Shown: in pieces, positions 28,300 through 37,266 of the stretch
Layout of the letters: every line of letters begins with the position of its first letter
How positions within the stretch are numbered: position 1 is the first letter of the stretch
Assembly: GCA_946498245.1 (NCBI GenBank)
Contig: CAMMNN010000006.1
Coordinates: forward strand, 1 to 64,000
Origin: an uncultured Clostridium sp.
GTDB taxonomy: Bacteria > Bacillota > Clostridia > Lachnospirales > Lachnospiraceae
DNA: 64,000 nt
Direction of reading: 5' to 3'
The notes under the pieces: generated by a model
Databases searched by the model: none
The model's input: only the letters and a program-made list of their open reading frames with translations
What the model was told of the DNA's origin: nothing
Translations under genes and position numbers: made by a program

Positions 28300-28794
28300 A
28301 TGAATACGACGTATAAATACTGTGTTTCTCCCTTTAAATTTGCCGTTGCCGCCGCAACCTGCATCATCTCCCTGCTTCTTACGGCAGTTCAGATCTACCT
28401 GCAGGAATGGGCGGCTACAGCCCTCTTTCTTATTATCGCCCTGCTGTTTCTGGCTGTGGCCGTTATCAACGGCTCAGTCATTACCATAAGCCCTTCCGGA
28501 ATTTCCCGAAGCTTCGCTTTTATCTCTCTTTCCCGTCAGAGCTGGTCAGATATTGCCGAAGTAGGCGTCATTGGAACCAAGGTCTTTAATAACAAAGATT
28601 CCAAACGGACCGGAACCCGTTACATCTACTTTTCCAACGCCTGTCTGGATGATGAAGGGCGGTTCCAACTGGCTTTAAAGTGGCCGCCAAAAGGCATGAT
28701 GTATCTTCAATATACAAAGGAACGGCTGGAGTCCGTACAACTCTTATGGGAAAAAAAGGTGGAAAGCTATAATGCAGGAGATGTGTTTTTCTAA
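28300..28794 (+). CDS. Membrane protein with PH-like cytosolic region, unknown function
   Basis: Two N-terminal hydrophobic segments; start at MNTTYKY. Confidence 0.65.
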   Translation: MNTTYKYCVSPFKFAVAAATCIISLLLTAVQIYLQEWAATALFLIIALLFLAVAVINGSVITISPSGISRSFAFISLSRQSWSDIAEVGVIGTKVFNNKDSKRTGTRYIYFSNACLDDEGRFQLALKWPPKGMMYLQYTKERLESVQLLWEKKVESYNAGDVFF

Positions 28795-28795
28795 C

Positions 28796-28832
28796 AAAGG
28801 GAAGCTTAAAAAAGCTTCCCTTTCTTTCAATT
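28796..28832. terminator. Bidirectional terminator
   Basis: AAAGGGAAGCTTaaaaAAGCTTCCCTTTCTTT. Confidence 0.85.
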
Positions 28833-28855
28833 TAAGACTGCCTTTTTTATGCTCA

Positions 28856-29803
28856 TTATAATTCGTGAACGCGGCAGCAGGTAACGAAATGTCCGGGAGA
28901 AACCTCCTCCTGCTTTTGAGGCAGCAGACAGGCTTCCGTGGCATGAGGACACCGCGCTGCAAACCGGCAGCCAGGTTTCGGATTAATCGGTGAGGTAATC
29001 TCTCCTTTCAGAATCATACGCTTCGTGGGATTGTGAATGTCCACAGAAGGAATGGCCGAAAGCAGGGCCTTGGTATAGGGATGCAAGGGCATCTTAAACA
29101 GCTCTTTGGAGGGGCACTTTTCTACTACCTGGCCCAGATACATTACGCAGATGTCGTCGGAAATGTGGCGCACTACGGACATATCGTGGGTTACAAACAT
29201 ATAGGTGAGTCCCTTATCCTGCTGCAGCTTCTTTAACAGATTTAATACCTGGGCCTGAATAGAAACGTCCAGGGCCGAAACCGGCTCGTCGCATACGACG
29301 AATTTGGGATCCAAAGCCAGAGCTCTGGCGATACCGATACGCTGACGGCGGCCGCCGTCCAGCTCGTGAGGATAGGCCTTTCTTAAACGCTCGTCAATTC
29401 CTACCAAATCCATCAGTTCACGGGTCTTGTCTTCAATCTCGGATTTGGAATATTTTTTGGAAACGATAAGGGGTTCCCGGATGGTCTGATCCGCAGTTTT
29501 ACGGGGATCCAGAGAGGAATAGGGATCCTGGAAAATAATCTGCATTCTTTCCCGGGCGCTCTTTAACGCTTTTCCCGACAGTTTGGTAACGGATTCCCCT
29601 TCCAGAAACACATTGCCTGAGGTACTTTCATGGAGATGGATAATGGTACGTCCCAAAGTGGATTTTCCGCAGCCGGACTCTCCTACAACGCCCAGGGTCT
29701 TTCCTTTCTCTATGGTAAATGTGACATCATCTACAGCATGGAGCAGCCCTCTCGGGGTGGTAAAATACTTCTTCAGATTTTGAACTTCAATAACCGCAGC
29801 CAT
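28856..29803 (-). CDS. Dipeptide/oligopeptide ABC transporter ATPase (DppF/OppF-like)
   Basis: GESGCGKSTLGRTI, QDPYSSLDPRKT, C-terminal Cys-rich oligopeptide extension. Confidence 0.94.
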   Translation of the reverse strand: MAAVIEVQNLKKYFTTPRGLLHAVDDVTFTIEKGKTLGVVGESGCGKSTLGRTIIHLHESTSGNVFLEGESVTKLSGKALKSARERMQIIFQDPYSSLDPRKTADQTIREPLIVSKKYSKSEIEDKTRELMDLVGIDERLRKAYPHELDGGRRQRIGIARALALDPKFVVCDEPVSALDVSIQAQVLNLLKKLQQDKGLTYMFVTHDMSVVRHISDDICVMYLGQVVEKCPSKELFKMPLHPYTKALLSAIPSVDIHNPTKRMILKGEITSPINPKPGCRFAARCPHATEACLLPQKQEEVSPGHFVTCCRVHEL

Positions 29804-29813
29804 ATCACACCTC

Positions 29814-30794
29814 CTATTTCAGTTGTCCAACGTGACAGCAGCGGCAGTCGTGGCCGTCAGCAGTCTTTTTCATGGCAATGGGGCCTTTCCGGCATTCATC
29901 AGTAGCATATTGGCAGCGGGGCGCAAAGGCGCAGCCCTCAGGAAGATTGGTAGGATCCGGCGGAAGCCCGTCAATGGGATGGAGCCACTCCTCGTCCTCG
30001 TTCATATCCGGAATCGCTCCGAAAAGACCAATGGTATAGGGATGGGAGGGGTGATCAAAGATCTGCTCCTTGGTTCCGTATTCCACAATATTTCCCGCAT
30101 AGATAACGGCTACGTCATCACAGACCGTCGCAACAACGCCCATATCATGGGTAATGAGAAGCATGGCCGTATTGTACTTTTTGCGGAGATCTCCAATCAA
30201 GTCCAAAACCTGGGCCTGAATGGTTACGTCCAGAGCCGTAGTAGGCTCGTCCGCCAGCAGCAGATCCGGGTTACAGGAAAGGGCGATAGCGATTACGACA
30301 CGCTGCTTCATTCCGCCGGAGAACTGATGGGGATATTCATAATAACGTTCTGCAGGGATTCCTACGATTTCCAGCATCTCTTTGGCCCGCTTTTCACAGT
30401 AGCCGTGGCTTTTGTCATCACTGTGAAGACGGATAACTTCTGCGATCTGTTCGCCTACCCTCTGTACAGGGTTTAAGGCCGTCATGGGATCCTGGAAAAT
30501 CATAGAGATATTATTTCCGCGAATCTTACGCATTTCATGTTCCGGAAGCTTTAACAGATCCGTTTCATCCAGATGAACCTGCCCGCTTTTGATCTTACAG
30601 CCTACGTCCGGAAGAATCCGTAAAATGGATTTTGCTATGGTGGTTTTTCCCGCTCCGGTTTCTCCTACCAGGCCCAGGGTTTTGCCCCGTTCCAGGCTGA
30701 GGGAAACTCCGTTTACCGCATGGACGATTTGTCCGTCAGACGTATACTCGACCACCAAATCTTCTACGGAGAGGAATTTTTTATTTTCGCTCAT
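29814..30794 (-). CDS. Dipeptide/oligopeptide ABC transporter ATPase (DppD/OppD-like)
   Basis: [56 protein letters not shown]. Confidence 0.94.
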   Translation of the reverse strand: MSENKKFLSVEDLVVEYTSDGQIVHAVNGVSLSLERGKTLGLVGETGAGKTTIAKSILRILPDVGCKIKSGQVHLDETDLLKLPEHEMRKIRGNNISMIFQDPMTALNPVQRVGEQIAEVIRLHSDDKSHGYCEKRAKEMLEIVGIPAERYYEYPHQFSGGMKQRVVIAIALSCNPDLLLADEPTTALDVTIQAQVLDLIGDLRKKYNTAMLLITHDMGVVATVCDDVAVIYAGNIVEYGTKEQIFDHPSHPYTIGLFGAIPDMNEDEEWLHPIDGLPPDPTNLPEGCAFAPRCQYATDECRKGPIAMKKTADGHDCRCCHVGQLK

Positions 30795-30816
30795 TGTTTC
30801 GCTTCTCCTTTCTTTC

Positions 30817-31689
30817 TCAGACTTTCAATTTCGGGTCAAGAGCATCTCTGAGTCCGTCGCCCATCAGGTTCAGGGACAGAACGGTGATGGCAATGGCAAG
30901 ACCAGGGAAGATTACCAGGTGAGGAGCCTGACGGATAAACTGACGGGCAGCCGCCAGCATAGCCCCCCACTCGGGAGTCGGAGGCTGAACGCCCAGGCCG
31001 ATAAAGCTCAAACCTGCAGCCAGGGTAATGGTCTGCGCTACGCCCATGGTAGCCTGTACGATCATAGGAGACATACAGTTGGGAATTAAATGGTTCATTA
31101 CGATACGCAGCTTGCTGCAGTTAATGGAAACGGCAGCTTCTATGTATTCATTGTCACGCACTTTTAACATCTGCGCCCGGAGCATACGGGCCATACCGGG
31201 AATGGATCCAAAGGCCATGGCAATAATGGTGTTTACAAAACCAGGCCCTAACACAGCAGAGATAACTACCATCATAACCATGCCGGGGATTGCCTGAATA
31301 ACGTCCAAAAGACGCATTACAATATTGTCAACCCATCCTCCGAAAAATCCTGCTACTGCGCCGATAGCCATACCAATGACCAGAGCGATGGCTACTGCCG
31401 CAATACCGCTGGTTAAAGAGAAACGGGCTCCGTACAATACACGGCTGAAAATATCGCGTCCCATATCGTCGCATCCAAAGAAATGCTGTGCAGAAGGGGT
31501 AGCAAAGCAGGCTGTCATATCCATTGCTGTGTAATCGTAAGGAATAATATAAGGGGCCAGGATCGCCAGAATTACTTCCACTACCAAAATAGCCATTCCA
31601 AGCATTGCCGCTTTATTTTTGGACATCTGGCGCATGACCCGGAGAAATTCACTGTTCTTTTTGACTTTCACTTTTGCTGGATTCGTCAC
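30817..31689 (-). CDS. ABC transporter permease (DppC-like)
   Basis: FGCDDMGRDIFSRVLYGARFSL and EAAVSINCSKLRI(..)HLIPN. Confidence 0.94.
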   Translation of the reverse strand: MTNPAKVKVKKNSEFLRVMRQMSKNKAAMLGMAILVVEVILAILAPYIIPYDYTAMDMTACFATPSAQHFFGCDDMGRDIFSRVLYGARFSLTSGIAAVAIALVIGMAIGAVAGFFGGWVDNIVMRLLDVIQAIPGMVMMVVISAVLGPGFVNTIIAMAFGSIPGMARMLRAQMLKVRDNEYIEAAVSINCSKLRIVMNHLIPNCMSPMIVQATMGVAQTITLAAGLSFIGLGVQPPTPEWGAMLAAARQFIRQAPHLVIFPGLAIAITVLSLNLMGDGLRDALDPKLKV

Positions 31690-31703
31690 TTGCCGATCCT
31701 CCT

Positions 31704-32669
31704 TTACTTGCTTTTCTGTGCTTTCGGCTTTTTCACGCTGGCATACTGGGCTTTAATTCTGGGGTCTACTGCGGCATACAGCAAATCCACGGCCAGCATA
31801 CACAAGCTGAAGGTAATTGCCAGAATAATGGTTCCGCCCTGTACAATGGGGTAGTCACGGTTGTTTACCGCGCCAATAATATAGGTTCCCATACCAGGAA
31901 TGGAGAATACGGTTTCAATAATCATCATACCGCCTAACAGCGTACCAAAGGTGGTTCCGAACATGGTAATGATGGGAATCAAACCGTTTTTCAAAGCGTG
32001 TTTCAGGATAACATCCCTCTCAGGAACGCCTTTGGAACGGGCCGTAGTAATGTAGTCCGCCCGGATAACCTCCAGCATAGAGGAACGGGTCTGACGTGCG
32101 CAGGTGGCAAAGGAGGTCATACATCCGGACACTGCCGGCAGGATGTAGGAAAGGATGCCGTCGTCAATTCCCATAGCGGGAAGCCAGCCCAGATTAACGG
32201 AAAAGAAAATAATCAGCAGCAGAGCCAGCCAGAAGTTGGGGATGGCAACGCCCACTAAAGCCACCAGCATGGAGGCGGAGTCCTGCCACCGGTTCTGGTG
32301 AGTAGCCGCCATGATTCCCAGGGGAATCCCCAGGCCAAATGCAATCAAAAGGGTTACAATGGTAAGCATGAGAGTACGGGGCAGACGCTCTATAATCGAC
32401 TGCATAATATCCACGTTGGTGCTCCAGGAAGCGCCCAGATCTCCATGAATAAATACGTCGCTGAGGTAGCGGCCCAGACGGACCAGATAGGGATCATTTA
32501 AGCCCAACTCTTCGGTTTTTGCCGCCAATTCCGCCTCCGTTGCCGTAGAACCCAAAATAATTTCCGCCGGATTGCCCGGACAGAAGGTCATCAATGTAAA
32601 TACCAGGATGGCAACTCCCAATACAATGGGAATCATCCATAAAATTCTTTTTACTATATATCTGGCCAT
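31704..32669 (-). CDS. ABC transporter permease (DppB-like)
   Basis: MARYIVKRILWMIPIVLGVAILVFTLMTFCPGNPA. Confidence 0.94.
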   Translation of the reverse strand: MARYIVKRILWMIPIVLGVAILVFTLMTFCPGNPAEIILGSTATEAELAAKTEELGLNDPYLVRLGRYLSDVFIHGDLGASWSTNVDIMQSIIERLPRTLMLTIVTLLIAFGLGIPLGIMAATHQNRWQDSASMLVALVGVAIPNFWLALLLIIFFSVNLGWLPAMGIDDGILSYILPAVSGCMTSFATCARQTRSSMLEVIRADYITTARSKGVPERDVILKHALKNGLIPIITMFGTTFGTLLGGMMIIETVFSIPGMGTYIIGAVNNRDYPIVQGGTIILAITFSLCMLAVDLLYAAVDPRIKAQYASVKKPKAQKSK

Positions 32670-32698
32670 ATATCGCCCTCCGTATCGGTTGTTTCAAC

Positions 32699-32725
32699 TG
32701 TGGCGCCTGAAATTCAGGCGCCACA
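32699..32725 (-). promoter_or_regulatory. Perfect intercistronic stem-loop between solute-binding protein gene and permease gene
   Basis: TGTGGCGCCTGAAATTCAGGCGCCACA, no U-tract on the reverse strand. Confidence 0.7.
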
Positions 32726-32788
32726 ATCATTGATACCTATTTTTTTAACAAGATGAAACAGCAGCCCTTACCGGTTAAATGTTCTTTC

Positions 32789-34435
32789 TTACAGTCCGCT
32801 ATAAGTAGATGCAGCCGGAGCAATATAACCTGCGATTTCTTTTACTTCTGTTTCCAGGCCGATGTCATTGCGCCAGATAGCCATATTCTGGGGGTTTACC
32901 ATACCATAGGAGATGGCGTTATCCTTCAGATAGTAGTGTACGGCGTCAATATTTTCCTCGGTCCATCCGTCGGGAGTCCATGCGGTGTACAGCAGTTCCG
33001 CCAGGTCGTAGTCGTGACGGCTGGTGGCGTCGCCGGTGGAGTAAGCTTCCGGATCGTAGCGGATAGCCCAGGCGTCAGACAGGTAGGTACCGCCGATGGT
33101 GTTGATAACCATGTCGTACTGAGTACCGTCCAGACGGGTAGCCGTATACAGAGCCGGATCTACTATGTTCAGCTCTACATTGATGCCGGCAGCCATAATA
33201 TAGCTCTGCATCATCTGAGCCAGACGCTGGGAGAAGGTTGCGGAGGAAGCTAAAATCTTTAAGGTCTGTCCGTTGTAATTGGACTCTGCCACCAGGCTCT
33301 TAGCCTTCTCTACATCATAAGGATAATATTCTTCCGATTCCCACTTCTCGTTGTAGCCGATCATAATGGGGGAATGAGAATCATACATGGGTGTGCCGTA
33401 GCCAGCGCAAAGACCTGTTACAAGTCCATCGGCGTCAATAGCGTAGCAGATGGCCTGACGCAGCTTTACATCTTCCGCGCAGGGGCTTGTCTCTGCTCCG
33501 GAGAAGAATACCTGATAACCCTGATGGCCTTCTGACAACTCAACAGTAAAGTCAGGGTTGTCTACAAACTGGGCGCCGGTAGAGGAATCTACACGGAGAG
33601 CCATATCAATAGTGCCGGTTTCCAGAGCAATACCCATCTGGGAAGCCTCAGGGATAGAATGATAGGTGATCTTATCTACCTGGGGACGAACACACTCCGG
33701 AAGATTGTTAATATCCTGCCAGTAATCATCTCTCAGCTCAAAAGCCAGAATAGAGTTTGCCGTAAACTGAGTTACAACGTAGGGAGAGGTGCTGATAAGC
33801 TCAGATCCGAACTCATCGGCGCTGGCCTCAAAAGCCGTCTGGCTGATGGCGTAGGTATCGGTCATGATCTTGTCAAAGGTACCTACTACGTTGGAGGTCA
33901 GCTTTAACTGAAGGGTGTAATCTCCCGTAGCCTCTACGCTCTCTACCTTTGCAAATACGGGCTTTAATGCCTTGTCATGGGCTGTCTGGATATACCATAC
34001 AATGTCTGCTGCCGTAATGGCGTTTCCAGCGGAGTCCGTAACGCCTTCGTTGATCTCAATATCATAGGTAATGCCATTGTCATTGGTCGTCCAGCTCTTG
34101 GCGATCCAGGGATTTAATTCCTTATCAGAGCTCAGTACTGCCAAAGACTCGCACATCAGATTCATGTACGGGGCGTCGCGGTTGGTTTCCGGACGGAAGG
34201 GAGTAAGGCTGTCAGGAGTCTGCATATATCCCACATCTAATACCCCATCGCCTGCCGTAGCAGTTGTTGTAGTTTCGCCGCTTTCTGCTCCTGCCGCAGT
34301 CGTAGCAGCAGCATCACCGGAAGCAGTGGAAGTGGTATTGCCGGAGCCTCCTCCGCAGGCCGTCAGCATTGCAGCAGCCAGAGCGCCTGCACACAGCATC
34401 TTCACCGTTTTGCTAGTAACAAGATTTTTCCTCAT
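32789..34435 (-). CDS. Peptide/nickel-type ABC transporter substrate-binding protein (SBP family 5)
   Basis: Lipobox LAAAMLTACGGG; LRQAICYAIDADGLVTGL, YPYDVEKAKSLV. Confidence 0.93.
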   Translation of the reverse strand: MRKNLVTSKTVKMLCAGALAAAMLTACGGGSGNTTSTASGDAAATTAAGAESGETTTTATAGDGVLDVGYMQTPDSLTPFRPETNRDAPYMNLMCESLAVLSSDKELNPWIAKSWTTNDNGITYDIEINEGVTDSAGNAITAADIVWYIQTAHDKALKPVFAKVESVEATGDYTLQLKLTSNVVGTFDKIMTDTYAISQTAFEASADEFGSELISTSPYVVTQFTANSILAFELRDDYWQDINNLPECVRPQVDKITYHSIPEASQMGIALETGTIDMALRVDSSTGAQFVDNPDFTVELSEGHQGYQVFFSGAETSPCAEDVKLRQAICYAIDADGLVTGLCAGYGTPMYDSHSPIMIGYNEKWESEEYYPYDVEKAKSLVAESNYNGQTLKILASSATFSQRLAQMMQSYIMAAGINVELNIVDPALYTATRLDGTQYDMVINTIGGTYLSDAWAIRYDPEAYSTGDATSRHDYDLAELLYTAWTPDGWTEENIDAVHYYLKDNAISYGMVNPQNMAIWRNDIGLETEVKEIAGYIAPAASTYSGL

Positions 34436-34466
34436 CTTCTTTCCTCCTTATTATAAGATTCCCTTT

Positions 34467-34503
34467 AAAACTAATTATCGCTGTTTGCATCTTAATTAGT
34501 TTT
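34467..34503. promoter_or_regulatory. Inverted repeat AAAACTAATTA-N15-TAATTAGTTTT in leader of the SBP gene
   Basis: Perfect 11 bp arms directly upstream of the coding start. Confidence 0.45.
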
Positions 34504-34807
34504 TTTATTAAATTAAATATATCACAACTACCCCATTTCTTACAATGTGCAATCTATCCAGAAAGTTTGCTTTATTTTTGTGCATTTTGCTCTTTTTGAA
34601 TTTTTGTTTGGAGAAAGAAATAGAAAAATAGGTGATAAATTAGTAAATGAAAGAAAAAATCTTGTCTTTTTCTGTTGATTCTTGGCTTTCAATTTTGTAG
34701 CTGCGATATTTTGCTTTTATTAGTTAATTATTTTTTTTAATGATTGTCTTTGCTATAGCTTATATCCCATCCTGATTAAATCCGATTTTTTCACCCCCTG
34801 ATACCTC

Positions 34808-34876
34808 AAAAGGAGACTTTCTAGTCAAATTCAGGCTTTTTCAAAGCCTTGAATCGAAACCAGAAAGTCTCCTTTT
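34808..34876. repeat. Long imperfect palindrome (69 nt)
   Basis: AAAAGGAGACTTTCT...GGCTTTttcaAAGCC...AGAAAGTCTCCTTTT. Confidence 0.7.
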
Positions 34877-34887
34877 GGCATTATTTC

Positions 34888-34941
34888 TTATTTTATATAC
34901 CGCTTCCGTGCGCTATAGAAATTCTCCCTCGTACCCGCCAT
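34888..34941 (-). other. 17-codon ORF coupled to AbrB-like gene (possible toxin-gene remnant)
   Basis: MAGTRENFYSARKRYIK*, ATG one nucleotide after the upstream stop. Confidence 0.3.
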
Positions 34942-34942
34942 A

Positions 34943-35284
34943 TCATTCCTCCCCGCCAAAAATATCCTCATAAGCAGAAAATTCCGCTTTTCCCGCCGCT
35001 ATATCTTCCGCTTCTGAAAGCATAGCTTCTACGGCAGGCCGGACAGCCGCCTGTTTTTCTTTAAATTTTTCTAACAGCTCTGTTCCTGACAGCCCCTGAG
35101 AAATCAGTTCTGCCAAAATCTGTTCTGCAAACTCCCCTCCATGAGCAGGCTTTACCGGACGGATAACCAGTTCATTCCCTCTGAGAATGCACTCTGCTTC
35201 CGATTCAAATCCCAGAGAATCAAAAAACCTTTGGGGGATTGTAATCTGCCTCTTTGATGATATGCTAATCACTTTTCGATCCAT
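34943..35284 (-). CDS. AbrB/MazE/SpoVT-type DNA-binding protein (antitoxin-like)
   Basis: KVISISSKRQITIPQRFFDSLGFESEAECILRGNELVIRP swapped-hairpin AbrB motif. Confidence 0.85.
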   Translation of the reverse strand: MDRKVISISSKRQITIPQRFFDSLGFESEAECILRGNELVIRPVKPAHGGEFAEQILAELISQGLSGTELLEKFKEKQAAVRPAVEAMLSEAEDIAAGKAEFSAYEDIFGGEE

Positions 35285-35401
35285 TTTCTTTTCACCTCTT
35301 ACTTACATTGCTGCCATCGCCTTCCCCTTCTTTGTATCTGATTTTCTTGGTTTTACCTGATGTAGTAACGACAAAATCTCAGAGCTGCTTTAGCAGCGGA
35401 A

Positions 35402-35441
35402 GATATGCTTCGCATATCCTGCTTTTGGAGTTTATTATACC
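35402..35441 (+). repeat. 40 bp module shared with 60893..60932
   Basis: GATATGCTTCGCATATCCTGCTTTTGGAGTTTATTATACC. Confidence 0.8.
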
Positions 35442-35521
35442 ATGTTCACTAAACTCGTGAAAGACCTCGTTAAGTGGCCAGGTATGTATTCTACCCTATA
35501 TTTTATGCCGTATTCTGTATT

Positions 35522-36394
35522 TTATAAAAACTGTTCCAGATGGCGGCGTCCGCGGACAATGCCCCGGGTGACCTTTTCCAGATTCCCTTCCCATACCGGA
35601 TCCTCATGCTCGATGCTGATGGTTCCGTCGTATCCTGTCTGGTTCAGACAGTCTATGAGGCGGTTCCAGTTGATTTCCCCCAATCCCGGCACCCGGTACC
35701 TCCACCAGCCTGTAAAGGTGTTTCCCATAGGGCGGGGATTATAAAGAATCCCTCTGCGCTTTAAGATTTCCGGAAGGATTTCCGTATCTTTTGCATGGAC
35801 GTGGGCGATTTTATGGCCAAAATCCAGAACTGCTTCATAGGGATCCATAATCTGCCAGATGAAATGGGAAGGGTCAAAGGCCAGCTTCAGTTTTTCGCTG
35901 TCTATCTTATCAAAAATCATCTCCCACATATAAGGAGAAAACCCGATGTTTCCCATAAGGGGGCAGTTTTCGATACACAACGTTACATTCTCTTTCTCTG
36001 CTTCCTCTGCCATAACCTTTAAAAATTCCACGGATTTCCCGAGGCTCCTTTCCGGCTCAAAGCAGACGCCGTCAAAGGAATCGGAAGATACGCCGGTGGA
36101 ACAGATTACCTTAGGAATCCGGTATTTCCCCGCCAGTTCAATGCGCTTTAGAATATTGGCTTTGTGAGTCCGGGCCGTTTCTTCGTCATCTGTCAGGAAA
36201 TTCCGGCAGTAGATCAAGGCGGAAATGTCAATTTTTCCTTCCTCTCTTATAGCGGCTATCTCTTCTTCTCTCAGTTCCACAGTGGGGCCCACTTCCATGT
36301 CCTGAAAGCCGTTTTCCCTCCCCCACTTTGCAAGATCCAAAAGCTCTTTCATTCCGTTGTCAGCCAAAACGTTGGTTAAAAATCCGATTCTCAT
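35522..36394 (-). CDS. Sugar phosphate isomerase/epimerase
   Basis: CIENCPLMGNIGFSP, AFDPSHFIWQ, VHAKDTE, SIEHED. Confidence 0.92.
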   Translation of the reverse strand: MRIGFLTNVLADNGMKELLDLAKWGRENGFQDMEVGPTVELREEEIAAIREEGKIDISALIYCRNFLTDDEETARTHKANILKRIELAGKYRIPKVICSTGVSSDSFDGVCFEPERSLGKSVEFLKVMAEEAEKENVTLCIENCPLMGNIGFSPYMWEMIFDKIDSEKLKLAFDPSHFIWQIMDPYEAVLDFGHKIAHVHAKDTEILPEILKRRGILYNPRPMGNTFTGWWRYRVPGLGEINWNRLIDCLNQTGYDGTISIEHEDPVWEGNLEKVTRGIVRGRRHLEQFL

Positions 36395-36435
36395 AGTTTT
36401 GTTTCCTCCAAATATTTTCTTTGCGGAGCTGATTT

Positions 36436-37266
36436 CTAAGACTTTACCGCCCCCGTAGTCAGACCTCCCATAATCTTCTTCTGAGCGAATGCAAAGACCA
36501 CCATCATGGGAATAATCGATAGGGAAAATGCTGCAAAGGCCATGGTGAAATCTACGGAATACGTTCCCTTAAAATTGTACTGGAACAGGGGCAGCGTCCA
36601 GTATTTTTCGCTGACATTCAGTATCAGCAGGGGCATCATAAAATCGTTCCAGATCCACAGGGAATCCTTAATCAGCAGAGTGGCCAGCATGGGTTTAATA
36701 ATAGGAAATACGATTTTCCAAATAGTCTGGATACGACTGCATCCGTCCATAGCCGACGCCTCTTCCATGTCTTTGGGGATTGCTTTTATGTAGCCTACCA
36801 TTAAAAATATATCCTGGCACAGAGCGCCGCAGGCGTACAAGAGAATCAGCCCTATGGGATTTAACATCTTAATAGAAGACATGAGCTTTACCAGAGGCAG
36901 CATCTTCACCTGAAACGGGATAAAAATTCCCATGGTAATAAAATAAAACAGGAACTTATAATAGAACTCCTTATCCATCCGTCTGGCAATTGGAAAGGCG
37001 GTAAAGGGAATAATAATCAGGATCAGCGTTACGCTGACTACGGTAATAAATACCGAATTAAAGGCGTATACGAAAAAATTTGCCTTTGAGATAACCGCCG
37101 CAAAATTGTCCAGATACAAAGACTGGGGCGGAGCAAAAAAGTTAGCGGAAAGCTGTTGGGGCGTCTTCATGGCATTGGCTATGGTCAGATACAGGGGCAG
37201 GGCAATTAGCCCGCAGCCCAGCAGCAGAAAGCCATATTTAAGCAAATTGCCTGCAAGTTTTTTCAT
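36436..37266 (-). CDS. Carbohydrate ABC transporter permease (MalG-like)
   Basis: EEASAMDGCSRIQTIWKIVFPIIKP EAA motif. Confidence 0.94.
   Translation of the reverse strand: MKKLAGNLLKYGFLLLGCGLIALPLYLTIANAMKTPQQLSANFFAPPQSLYLDNFAAVISKANFFVYAFNSVFITVVSVTLILIIIPFTAFPIARRMDKEFYYKFLFYFITMGIFIPFQVKMLPLVKLMSSIKMLNPIGLILLYACGALCQDIFLMVGYIKAIPKDMEEASAMDGCSRIQTIWKIVFPIIKPMLATLLIKDSLWIWNDFMMPLLILNVSEKYWTLPLFQYNFKGTYSVDFTMAFAAFSLSIIPMMVVFAFAQKKIMGGLTTGAVKS

Noticed and set aside
34504-34800. AT-rich ~300 bp region with T/A runs as a possible replication or promoter element
   Set aside because: Only compositional bias was visible; no repeated boxes or specific motif could be supported.
35442-35744. Plus-strand ORF MFTKLVKDLVKWPGMYSTLYF...
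   Set aside because: Starts at the end of the 40 bp module and runs antisense into the TIM-barrel gene; no domain support.
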